The notes beneath the pieces were generated by a model. The model was not told the DNA's origin. It did no database searches and worked only from the letters and a program-made list of their open reading frames with translations. A program made the position numbers and the translations under genes. This document shows, piece after piece, positions 36,409-44,559 of a stretch of DNA of 64,000 nucleotides (its first letter is position 1; every line of letters begins with the position of its first letter). Source of the stretch: Maricaulis sp048270095 (GTDB taxonomy: Bacteria > Pseudomonadota > Alphaproteobacteria > Caulobacterales > Maricaulaceae); NCBI RefSeq assembly GCF_048270095.1, contig NZ_JBLWTL010000003.1, positions 140,382 to 204,381 on the forward strand, read 5' to 3'.

Positions 36409-37129
36409 GGCCCATTTCCCCGTCTCGCCGCCAGACCCCATCCTCGATGTTGAACCCTGAATAGGCCAGGGCGTTGCCCAGATCGGCATTCGTTGTGCTG
36501 ATTCCGACGCTCCACTCGACACCGGTCACGGCAAGAATCGCTTCGGCCGCAATGGTCATATCCTGACTTTCCCCGGCCAGAATGGCCACAAGCTTGCCAC
36601 CGCGACACTCCAGCGGGCCCGTCAATTCGGGCAGCACCACGCCAAACTCCTGGGAGAGATCGCTGGAGAGGTCCGCGGTCATTGCGCCGCTGACAACGGC
36701 GCAATGACCGTCGGTGAATTCCAGCCGATCGAGGCTGACCATGATAATCGCCGCTTCCGTGAGGCCGGGGACGTCCTGCACGCCCAACCGAACCGGTACG
36801 CCGACAAGACGGGTGTCGAGCACCTGCCAGTCACCGTGCAAATCGATCCGCGCAAGCCCACTTCCGCGCAACCCTGCATCGGCCAACACCCAGTCGATCG
36901 CGAGCCGCCCTCCCAGCAGTGGCCAGGGCCGGGTGTGGATTTGCGCCCGGCGCATGGAGAACTGACCGAGGCGAGCCCCCCGGATCGTGCCATTCCAGAC
37001 TGAACCATGAATTTCGGCCCGGGTCAGGTCGAGCCCATCGGCGGTCAGTCCGAGCGCCAGCTTCAGCGGGAGCGTGGCAATCAGTCCCGTGAGCAGTGCG
37101 ACGACGAAGACAGTCAATAATCGCAACAT
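36398..37129 (-). CDS. gspN: Type II secretion protein N
   Basis: A 243-residue inner-membrane protein with one N-terminal helix (LLTVFVVALLTGLIATLPL) and a periplasmic beta-rich part containing GSVWNGTIRGARLG and GPLECRGG, the usual features of T2SS N. The start at 37129 is chosen: the longer open frame upstream runs through gspM and lacks a signal. It begins 4 bp after the gspM stop. GspN is an accessory component absent from many T2SS; its function is not settled. Confidence 0.85.
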   Translation of the reverse strand: MLRLLTVFVVALLTGLIATLPLKLALGLTADGLDLTRAEIHGSVWNGTIRGARLGQFSMRRAQIHTRPWPLLGGRLAIDWVLADAGLRGSGLARIDLHGDWQVLDTRLVGVPVRLGVQDVPGLTEAAIIMVSLDRLEFTDGHCAVVSGAMTADLSSDLSQEFGVVLPELTGPLECRGGKLVAILAGESQDMTIAAEAILAVTGVEWSVGISTTNADLGNALAYSGFNIEDGVWRRDGEMGHAE

Positions 37130-37133
37130 TGTC

Positions 37134-37631
37134 CTAACTCCCGGGCCTGGCCAGAACGAGATTAAGTTCGACCTGGCCATGATCCAGCCGTGCCATGTTG
37201 ATGGACACCACCTCAATGCCGTACCGGCGTTCCATATCGACCAGCCACCCCATCGCGGCTCCGTAATCAGCGCGGTCGATATGTACACTCAACCGTCCGT
37301 CGACTCCCGGGACAATACCGGCAATAGCGATCCGCCGCGAAGTTGCGGCGGCACCGACAATGGTCCGCAACGGCCGGGACAGCTCGGACGCATTCTCGTT
37401 CACGGACGGCAGTGTGGCGTAGTCCGCCAGACCATCACGAATTTCGCGATACTGTTCGAAGGCCAATGCATACTCGCGGCGGGCCCGCTCATGGAAATCG
37501 AGCAACGGCCCGGCCAGAAGGGTCTGGACCAGCCACGCCAGAACGAGGCCGGCAAAGGCCAGGATCATCACTTGCTCGCGGCCCGTGCGGCCAGCCAAAT
37601 GCGCGGGAATGCTCGACAATAAACCGGTCAT
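37134..37631 (-). CDS. gspM: Type II secretion protein M
   Basis: A 165-residue bitopic inner-membrane protein. One helix (about residues 20-40, VMILAFAGLVLAWLVQTLL) is followed by a periplasmic coiled coil and a small alpha-beta domain. Partner of GspL in the assembly platform. It overlaps gspL by 4 bases and is followed by gspN. Identification relies mainly on position and topology, since GspM sequences diverge strongly. Confidence 0.85.
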   Translation of the reverse strand: MTGLLSSIPAHLAGRTGREQVMILAFAGLVLAWLVQTLLAGPLLDFHERARREYALAFEQYREIRDGLADYATLPSVNENASELSRPLRTIVGAAATSRRIAIAGIVPGVDGRLSVHIDRADYGAAMGWLVDMERRYGIEVVSINMARLDHGQVELNLVLARPGS

Positions 37632-38851
37632 GGGATCCTCAGGATGAAATCGCCGTCTATCCCGGCGGTGCCATCGCGCGCGCCCTGATCGACCAGCTCC
37701 ATATTGCGCGCCCGCGCGTCTTCGCTGAGCGCGTCGAAATCGGAAAATACACCATATCTGGCCGAGACGCTGAGCTCAGGCCGGGACTGATCATAACGGA
37801 CCGTCTCGATTACGACGGAGTCATGCCCGTCCGCCAGACTTGCCAGCCCGGCCAGGAGTGGAAGGAAACCTCCACTTCGCTCGCGGCCGTGACGCTGGGC
37901 AAGGCGCTCGTGAAGAATCCTGCCGGCGCGCACCGGATCAAGCGATCCGGAAATAGCCGGGAATGTGGCCTGCACCATTTCGACAGTCGCCGTGTCATAG
38001 CGTTCGGCCCGTTGCAGCAGATAGACACTCTCGCCGATCATATAGAGTCCCAGACCGAGGAGCAGGCTGGCTGCGAGGGCGGCGCTGCGTGCAAACAGAC
38101 GAAGCGTCCGCGACCAGTCAAGACCGGCGCCAAGCCGCTGGCCCAACAGCGCCGGCATCCGTTTCAACACCGTCTCGGGCAAGCCATACGCTGCCAAATC
38201 GAGTGGCGTGTCCTGCAGAGCGTCTATGCTCTCACCAGCCAGTCCCAGCGCCGGCGAGACCGCAATCGACCCCTCGCTGGCCGACGCCGCCAGGCTGTGC
38301 AGCAGTGAGTCGAACATGCGCCCGTTGCAGGCGCCGCCTACGGCCCGGCCGGGCTGGCGCAGCGCTTCACCATAGAGATAGATAACCCGGCCCCGCTCAT
38401 GGCGCAGTGTCAACGCGGCATCGAATTCGGCGACAAGCAGACAATCGGGGACCGTCGACACGGTCCCGCGCAGATAGGGCCGGCACGTGTCGCGCCACGC
38501 TTCGACGACGTTTGTCGCCGCCGCGAATACCCATCGCTGCCCGTCCTCGCCCGGTGTTCCGATGGCGACATCGACGTCTTCGAGCCGGGAGGCGAGCTCT
38601 TCCTCAATCAGGAATGGCGCGGCCTGGCGGGCATCGTATTCTGACCGGGTTGGCAACTCGACCTGACTCACAAAGACATCGTCAGAGCAAAGCACGACGA
38701 CCGTAGAGCTGATCGAGTGCAACAGTGCGATATCCAACGAGCCCGCACCTTCACCGGACGAGACCTGCACCGGGGCTTCACGGTCGCCCTCAAGGATCGA
38801 CCAGCGCAAGCCGTCCGGCAGGGTTGGAAACAGGACGAGGGTCTGGCTCAT
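37628..38851 (-). CDS. gspL: Type II secretion protein L
   Basis: A 407-residue protein linking the GspE ATPase to the inner-membrane platform. The N-terminal cytoplasmic actin-like domain (about 1-250) starts LVLFPTLPDGLRWSIL and contains the E/D-rich DARQAAPFLIEEELA stretch that contacts GspE. One membrane helix (about residues 260-280, SAALAASLLLGLGLYMIG) is followed by a periplasmic ferredoxin-like domain. It overlaps gspK and gspM by 4 bases each. Confidence 0.9.
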   Translation of the reverse strand: MSQTLVLFPTLPDGLRWSILEGDREAPVQVSSGEGAGSLDIALLHSISSTVVVLCSDDVFVSQVELPTRSEYDARQAAPFLIEEELASRLEDVDVAIGTPGEDGQRWVFAAATNVVEAWRDTCRPYLRGTVSTVPDCLLVAEFDAALTLRHERGRVIYLYGEALRQPGRAVGGACNGRMFDSLLHSLAASASEGSIAVSPALGLAGESIDALQDTPLDLAAYGLPETVLKRMPALLGQRLGAGLDWSRTLRLFARSAALAASLLLGLGLYMIGESVYLLQRAERYDTATVEMVQATFPAISGSLDPVRAGRILHERLAQRHGRERSGGFLPLLAGLASLADGHDSVVIETVRYDQSRPELSVSARYGVFSDFDALSEDARARNMELVDQGARDGTAGIDGDFILRIP

Positions 38852-39837
38852 AGGAAAATTCCATGCCTTTGCGTCACGCGGGTGACCTGCCGCCCGCCAC
38901 TCACTTGGACCTGCTCGCGCAGGGCGTATCGAATGCCGGCGTATTGCACCGTTATTTCGATCTCGAAATAGCGCGAGGTCACTCCGATTTCCGGTCGTTC
39001 TGCGGAATCGAGCTCGAGGGCCCGCATACTGTCTGTGGCCCAGAATGCCTCGATATCGGCATAGCCGGCCGCGGGCCGCTGAAGCAGCACGGTCTCGGCC
39101 TCGGCTCGGGTAAGGGCGCCATTCAACGCCGCCACCATCAAGGGCGCCTGATCGAGCCGCAATGTGTTGATATTGAGTGCCAGTGGGTGAGCGCCGGGAA
39201 AGGCGCAGATCAACGGCGCCACGCGCAGATAGGCGTCAGCCGTGACACCGGCGACTGCGCGCAACTCCTCGACTTCCGACAGATAGGTATTGCCGGTGCG
39301 GTAGGTCCGCTGATCGCGCAGATAGACCTCGTCCTCGGCGCCGGACGTGACCGGCCGCAAATCGCTGTCGACCCAGTCGGCCGTCGCCGCGGCGATCTGG
39401 ATCGCCTGACCGGCCGCGATCCCGGTCTGTGTCAGAAGGCGCTCGAATTGACGTTGTTGATCGGGGTTGGTCGCAAGCCTGCCCTGGGCATCGGCGGTGA
39501 CAAGTGCGTTGGGATTGAAGCAGTTGTGGGCGTCTCGGATCTCGCCGGTGATCTCTCCGCCATCGATCGGGAAGACGCGGGGCGTGTTCAGCCAGCCGGC
39601 ATCGGGGCGGAAAGCCTCGCTGGAATCGTCGAGCGCCCGCAATAGCAGCACCTCGGCGTAATCGCGCGCGCCAAGCCCATACCAGTGAGCCTGGTCGCGA
39701 ACGTCCATATTGGCGGCCTGGCGCAGTGACAGGCGCATCCCGGAGGCAATCGCGAGTGCCAGGCTCGACATTAGCGCGACCAACAAAATGGCCGTGATCA
39801 ACGCCGCACCTGCCTGCTTGTCCGCGCGCGCGGTCAT
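38848..39837 (-). CDS. gspK: Type II secretion minor pseudopilin K
   Basis: A 329-residue minor pseudopilin, the largest in the pseudopilus tip. The N-terminus carries a prepilin-type site, QAG followed by AALITAILLVALMSSLALAIA; the Glu at +5 is absent, as is typical for GspK. The mature part contains GEIRDAHNCFNPNAL and the helical SAM-like insert region. It overlaps gspJ and gspL by 4 bases each. No prepilin peptidase gene lies in the window, so processing must be done by a peptidase encoded elsewhere. Confidence 0.92.
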   Translation of the reverse strand: MTARADKQAGAALITAILLVALMSSLALAIASGMRLSLRQAANMDVRDQAHWYGLGARDYAEVLLLRALDDSSEAFRPDAGWLNTPRVFPIDGGEITGEIRDAHNCFNPNALVTADAQGRLATNPDQQRQFERLLTQTGIAAGQAIQIAAATADWVDSDLRPVTSGAEDEVYLRDQRTYRTGNTYLSEVEELRAVAGVTADAYLRVAPLICAFPGAHPLALNINTLRLDQAPLMVAALNGALTRAEAETVLLQRPAAGYADIEAFWATDSMRALELDSAERPEIGVTSRYFEIEITVQYAGIRYALREQVQVSGGRQVTRVTQRHGIFL

Positions 39838-40496
39838 GCCACCACCCTCACAGCTGAGGTCAGGACAAGATGCTCGAGCCGGCCCAGACCGGCGAGGCTG
39901 TAATGCAGCCGCACGGCGCGCGGAAGCGCGGCAGCGGAACCGGCGGAGTCGACCGGCACCAATATCGTCTCGACCCAGACCGCTCCGTTGAGAACTTCGA
40001 GCCCGACCTCGCTGACACCCTCGATCAGGATCTGTTCACGGAAGCCATTTGTAAGACCGGCATCCGGATGGCTTCGCACCCGCCGTACGATGCGATCGCC
40101 CCGCAGGACGTATTCCACCCGGATCAGGGAGCTGCGCGTCCGGCCGGAGCTGGTGTCGATGGCACCTCCGCGCGTGAAGACCAGCAGGATGAGGTCGGTC
40201 GGTGCCGCCGTCTGACGATCCGGGACGCCGTTGGCTGCAGCAGCAAACACGACCGGGTCGCGCCTTCCATCCGCTTCGCGCACCGGTCGCAGTGCCAGCT
40301 GTCCCATGTCGTCACGCAGCATCACCCGCATACGTTCGAGCGAACCGACGCGGTCGAGGGCGCCATTAACCTGCTCCGATCCCTGGACGCTGGTCGAGAG
40401 CAAGGTCACTGCCACGCTGGCCATCAGCGCAAAAACAAAGGATGCGACCAGAACCTCGAGCAGAGAGAAGCCGGCCTGGCTTTTCGCAGTGCTCAT
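39834..40496 (-). CDS. gspJ: Type II secretion minor pseudopilin J
   Basis: A 220-residue pseudopilin. The prepilin site is QAG/FSLLEVLVASFVFALMA, with Glu at +5. The mature part has DDMGQLALRPVREADG, found in GspJ proteins. It forms the tip complex with GspI and GspK. It overlaps both neighbours by 4 bases. Confidence 0.92.
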   Translation of the reverse strand: MSTAKSQAGFSLLEVLVASFVFALMASVAVTLLSTSVQGSEQVNGALDRVGSLERMRVMLRDDMGQLALRPVREADGRRDPVVFAAAANGVPDRQTAAPTDLILLVFTRGGAIDTSSGRTRSSLIRVEYVLRGDRIVRRVRSHPDAGLTNGFREQILIEGVSEVGLEVLNGAVWVETILVPVDSAGSAAALPRAVRLHYSLAGLGRLEHLVLTSAVRVVA

Positions 40497-40870
40497 CCGC
40501 CGCTCCCGCGCCGGAAGGTTTCGAGACGGGCCAGCTCACTGCCGGTGCCGGCCCCATTGACGAGCAGAATGACGCGCTGCAGATCGCGGTCAATCGTTGG
40601 CTCGACCCGGAGCTGCCAGGCATAGCTGGCACCGGCCAGTTCATACGTGCCCGCCTCCCCGCCGCGCAGCCGCGATTCCAGCAGGGCCCGGTTGAGCAGG
40701 TTTTCGGCAGCCATTACCGCCAAGGTGCGTTCCTGGATCGCGGCCGCATTGCGAGTCGAGCTCTGCATGAGGCTGAGCATACCGATCCCGCCCAGCGCCA
40801 GGACCACCAGTGCCATCATGACCTCAATGAGAGAGAATCCAGACTCACTATGGGTGCTGCAAGACGTCAT
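40493..40870 (-). CDS. gspI: Type II secretion minor pseudopilin I
   Basis: A 125-residue pseudopilin with the prepilin site ESG/FSLIEVMMALVVLAL and the AVMAAENLLNRAL helix typical of GspI. It has three N-terminal leader residues of low complexity. It overlaps gspH and gspJ by 4 bases each, so all four minor pseudopilins are translationally coupled. Confidence 0.92.
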   Translation of the reverse strand: MTSCSTHSESGFSLIEVMMALVVLALGGIGMLSLMQSSTRNAAAIQERTLAVMAAENLLNRALLESRLRGGEAGTYELAGASYAWQLRVEPTIDRDLQRVILLVNGAGTGSELARLETFRRGSGG

Positions 40871-41361
40871 CCGGCGAGGGACTCCACGCGCAGGCGTCCG
40901 GTATCGTCGAGCAGGATGGCGTAGCTCTGGCTGCCTCCCTCAAGCAGGATCCGGAACGGGTCATTGAGTCCGGCCGGATCGAAGAACACCGCCGGGTACG
41001 CGACCACACCGTCCGGATGCCAGGCCAGGGCGATCATGTCGCTGCGCAGCGAAATCTCGGAGGCGAAGCCGCGCGGCTGCAAGGTCGGGTGATTACGCAG
41101 CAACCGCCACTCGCCATCGACATAGTTGGTGAAGGCATAGCCACCATCTGTGAGCGTCAGGCCAACCGGCTGGCCGGAGATTACGGCCTCTTGCTCGGCC
41201 TCGTGCAGCCGCACAACCAGGCGCTCGGCTTCGCGGCGCAAGGGGTCGCGCTCGGGTGAGGCGGCAAGCGCGATCGTGGTCGCCATCAGTGCCATGAGCG
41301 ATACCGCGATCAGCACTTCAAGCAAGGAGAAACCCGACTCCGTTGAGGTGTTCACCTTCAT
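40867..41361 (-). CDS. gspH: Type II secretion minor pseudopilin H
   Basis: A 164-residue pseudopilin with the cleavage site ESG/FSLLEVLIAVSLMALMA, then the helical segment REAERLVVRLHEAEQEAVISGQPVGL, common to GspH/FimT-like proteins. It overlaps the 3' end of gspG and the start of gspI by 4 bases. Confidence 0.92.
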   Translation of the reverse strand: MKVNTSTESGFSLLEVLIAVSLMALMATTIALAASPERDPLRREAERLVVRLHEAEQEAVISGQPVGLTLTDGGYAFTNYVDGEWRLLRNHPTLQPRGFASEISLRSDMIALAWHPDGVVAYPAVFFDPAGLNDPFRILLEGGSQSYAILLDDTGRLRVESLAG

Positions 41362-41810
41362 GTTCCACGCTCCCAGTTTCCAATGTCGGCATCAAGCCCT
41401 TCGCCGCCTTCACGGCCATCGCGGCCCAGGGAAAAGACGTCGAACACGCCGTGTTCTCCCGGGTAGACATATTGATAGACATGACCCCATGGATCGTCCG
41501 GCAGGCGACGGATATAGCCCTGCTCGCGATAGGTCGCACCGCGGCCCTCGGGCACCTCAACGAGCGCCTGCAGCCCCTCTTCCACGGTTGGATAGCGCCG
41601 CGCGTCGAGCCGGAAAGCGTCGAGCGCCTGCTCCAGAACCGCGATGTCGGCGGAGGCTTTCTGGACCATCGCCTGGTCCTGCGCCGGCATGACATTGATG
41701 ACCACAATCGTGGCGAGGAGGCCAAGGATCGAAATCGAGATCATGATTTCAAGCAATGAGAAGCCAGCCTCGCTGCCGGTGGCGTCAGTGTCTTCATCAT
41801 ACAGGGTCAT
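41358..41810 (-). CDS. gspG: Type II secretion major pseudopilin
   Basis: A 150-residue major pseudopilin. The prepilin site is EAG/FSLLEIMISISILGLLATIVV. The core then shows the GspG marks DAFRLDARRYPTVEEGLQALVE and DDPWGHVYQYVYPGEHG, whose Asp residues belong to the calcium site. The leader is 15 residues long and acidic. It lies 10 bp after gspF, the largest gap in the middle of the operon, which may allow independent ribosome loading for this highly needed subunit. Confidence 0.95.
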   Translation of the reverse strand: MTLYDEDTDATGSEAGFSLLEIMISISILGLLATIVVINVMPAQDQAMVQKASADIAVLEQALDAFRLDARRYPTVEEGLQALVEVPEGRGATYREQGYIRRLPDDPWGHVYQYVYPGEHGVFDVFSLGRDGREGGEGLDADIGNWERGT

Positions 41811-41820
41811 AAGAGCCTCC

Positions 41821-43062
41821 TTAGCCGAGGACGAGCGTGTTGAGTTGCAGGATGGGCAACAGGATGGATAGAACGATCAGGACGACCAGGACTCCGAGCA
41901 CCAGGATGATTGCCGGCTCGAGCAAGGACAGGCTGACCGCGATCGAGCTGTCTATATCCCGGCCGAGCTGGTCCGCAGCCCGCCCGAACATTTCATCGAG
42001 GCGGCCGGAGCGTTCGCCCGCCGCAACCATGTAAATCACCAGCGAAGGTATCCAGCCGCCGCGGTTCAGCGCGTCTGACAGGCCGCGCCCGCTCTCCACA
42101 TCCGAGACGACGACCGCGATCATATCCTGGAAGGCGCGGTTTGATCCGGCCCGGCCGGCAGCCCTCAGGGCGTCGGGCAGGACCGTGCCCGAGTTAATGA
42201 GGATGGACATTGTGCGGGCAAAGGCTGCCGCCTCGACCTGACGCAGAAACGAGCCGATCAAGGGCACACGGACCACGACCGCATCATGGATCCGGCGATA
42301 GGCCGGCTGTCGGTAGGCGAAAACAAAGGCGATCATACTGCCGGCCAGGATCGCGCCAATCCAAGGCCAGGATGTCGCGAGGAAGCTGGAAATCGCGATC
42401 ATGATGCGGGTCAAGGTCGGCAGGCTGACGCCCATGCCGGTGAATTGCTCTGCAAGGCGGGGCACGACGAAAAGCATCAGCATGGTGATGACGCCGATCG
42501 CGACCACGGCCAACACCGCTGGATAGACTAGGGCGCCGACAACCTTGCTGCGCACGACATCTTCAGCTTCGAGATGGTCGGCGAGGCGAGACAGCACCAT
42601 GCCGAGACTGCCGCTGGCCTCGCCCGCCGCGATCAGGGCCCGATAGACCGGCGGAAAACTGCCTGGAGCAGCGCCCATCGCATCGGCCAGCCGGCTGCCC
42701 TCGGTGACGCGTGTGCGCACCGCCATAATGATGCGCCGGATGGCATGCTTTTCGACCTGGCGCCCGACCAGATCCAGCGATTCCTCGACGGGCATGCCGG
42801 CATCGATCAACTCCGCCAGCTGGCGAGTGATGAGCATCAGGTCGCGCGTGCCCAGATCGTGCTGCGAGGCGTATTCGATCCACTGACTAACCGCATTGCC
42901 CGGCGTTTGTGTGCCACGGCGTGAATCGGCCCGGCGCAGGGCCAGGGGCGCCATGTGCTGCAGGCGCAGTTCGCGCCGCGCGGCCAGTTCTGAATCCGCA
43001 GTGATCAGGCCGGTTTTCTTGTGCCCACGGCCATCAAGCGCACTGTATTCAAACGCCGGCAT
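41821..43062 (-). CDS. gspF: Type II secretion inner-membrane platform protein F
   Basis: A 413-residue polytopic protein with two repeats of the GspF domain (about residues 70-190 and 270-395), each ending in membrane helices, for example VVAIGVITMLMLFVVP. The N-terminus MPAFEYSALDGRG is the usual one, so the ATG at 43062 is chosen over 43083. It therefore overlaps the end of gspE by 14 bases. It connects the ATPase to pseudopilus assembly. Confidence 0.95.
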   Translation of the reverse strand: MPAFEYSALDGRGHKKTGLITADSELAARRELRLQHMAPLALRRADSRRGTQTPGNAVSQWIEYASQHDLGTRDLMLITRQLAELIDAGMPVEESLDLVGRQVEKHAIRRIIMAVRTRVTEGSRLADAMGAAPGSFPPVYRALIAAGEASGSLGMVLSRLADHLEAEDVVRSKVVGALVYPAVLAVVAIGVITMLMLFVVPRLAEQFTGMGVSLPTLTRIMIAISSFLATSWPWIGAILAGSMIAFVFAYRQPAYRRIHDAVVVRVPLIGSFLRQVEAAAFARTMSILINSGTVLPDALRAAGRAGSNRAFQDMIAVVVSDVESGRGLSDALNRGGWIPSLVIYMVAAGERSGRLDEMFGRAADQLGRDIDSSIAVSLSLLEPAIILVLGVLVVLIVLSILLPILQLNTLVLG

Positions 43063-44557
43063 GACGCACGCCCCCGTCATCACGGCACAGACGCAGCACC
43101 TCAGCCAGGCTGGTCTCGCCGCTCATGGCCAGCCGCGCACCATTCTCGAACAAGGTCTGGCTGCGCGCAAAGGCATGCGCCGCCATTTCACTTTCGCGGG
43201 CATCCTCATGGATAAGCTTGCGCAGGACTTCATCGACCTCGACGATTTCATAAATCCCGACGCGGCCTGTATAGCCTAGCGACTTGCAATCCGGGCATCC
43301 TGTGGGCCGGTAGAGGATCGCATCTTCCGCCTCGCCGAGACCGAGGATGTCCCGTTCGGCCGCATCGGGCTCATAAGGTTCGCGGCAGGCATGGCAAAGC
43401 TTACGCACAAGCCGCTGGGCGATAATCGCGGTGAGGGTTGAGGCGAGCAGATAGGATTCGGCCCCCATATCGCGCAGGCGGGCGATCGCGGCGACGGCGG
43501 AATTTGTGTGAACGGTTGAGAGCACGAGATGGCCGGTCAGGCTGGCCTGCACCGCGACCTCGGCGGTTTCGGCATCGCGGATCTCACCGACCATGACGAT
43601 ATCGGGGTCCTGTCGCAGTATGGCGCGCAGCCCGCCGGCAAAGGTCATCCCGATCTTGGCGTTGACTTGGGTCTGGCCGATCCCGTCGACGGCGTATTCA
43701 ATCGGGTCTTCTACGGTCAGGATGTTTCGGGCCAGTGTGTTGAGCCGATTCAGGCCCGAATAGAGCGTGGTCGTCTTGCCGGCACCGGTCGGGCCTGTCA
43801 CCAGCACCACGCCATTCGGCTGCGCCAGCGCCCGCTCATACGCGGCGAGCACCTCCGCCGACATGCCCAAATCCTCGAGCCGGAATCGCGCATCGGAGTT
43901 GTCGAGCAGGCGCAGAACCACGCGTTCGCCATTCCGTGACGGCAGGGTGGAGACGCGGATATCGACTGACTTGCTGCCGAGTGAAAGCGACAAGCGGCCA
44001 TCCTGCGGAAGCCGCTTCTCGGCGATGTCCAGGCGCGCCATCACCTTGATGCGCGACACCAGTAGTTTGGATAGTTTGGCAGAAACGCTGGCCGCCTCCT
44101 TCATCACCCCATCGATGCGGTAGCGGATAACAACGCGATCGCTGAAGGATTCCACGTGCACGTCAGACGCCTGCATGCGCACGGCCTCGGCGATCAGACC
44201 GTTGATCAGGCGGATGACCGGAGCGCTGGAGGAATCGTCCAGCAAGTCTTCGGATTGGGGGATCTGGTCAATCAGGTCCGAAAGCGACTCGCCCCGTGTC
44301 GTCTCCTCCAGCTCGGTCTCATCGAGTCCGGCATAGGCGTAAAGGTCCCGCAGGAGCTGGTCATACTCAACAGTCCCCATCTCGCTGACGGGGTAGTTGC
44401 CGCCAACAACCCGATACACCTCGAGGAGTCGCCGCCGATCGGCACCCGACCTCACCACATACCGCGGTGTTTCGCCGGGTATGAAGGCGATGCCCGCCTG
44501 GCGCGCAAACGCATAGCGTACCGGGGGCAAGGAAACGGAGGCCAGTGTCTCGGCCAT
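43049..44557 (-). CDS. gspE: Type II secretion ATPase
   Basis: A 502-residue hexameric ATPase that drives pseudopilus growth in the cytoplasm. The N-terminal GspL-binding domain is followed by the nucleotide-binding core: Walker A GPTGAGKT at 255-262, Asp-box ILTVEDPIEY, Walker B DIVMVGEIRD, and the His box TVHTNSA. The C-terminal zinc-binding tetracysteine motif, CHAC and CPDC, is present. It begins 2 bases after the gspD stop. Confidence 0.97.
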   Translation of the reverse strand: MAETLASVSLPPVRYAFARQAGIAFIPGETPRYVVRSGADRRRLLEVYRVVGGNYPVSEMGTVEYDQLLRDLYAYAGLDETELEETTRGESLSDLIDQIPQSEDLLDDSSSAPVIRLINGLIAEAVRMQASDVHVESFSDRVVIRYRIDGVMKEAASVSAKLSKLLVSRIKVMARLDIAEKRLPQDGRLSLSLGSKSVDIRVSTLPSRNGERVVLRLLDNSDARFRLEDLGMSAEVLAAYERALAQPNGVVLVTGPTGAGKTTTLYSGLNRLNTLARNILTVEDPIEYAVDGIGQTQVNAKIGMTFAGGLRAILRQDPDIVMVGEIRDAETAEVAVQASLTGHLVLSTVHTNSAVAAIARLRDMGAESYLLASTLTAIIAQRLVRKLCHACREPYEPDAAERDILGLGEAEDAILYRPTGCPDCKSLGYTGRVGIYEIVEVDEVLRKLIHEDARESEMAAHAFARSQTLFENGARLAMSGETSLAEVLRLCRDDGGVRHAGV

Positions 44558-44559
44558 GA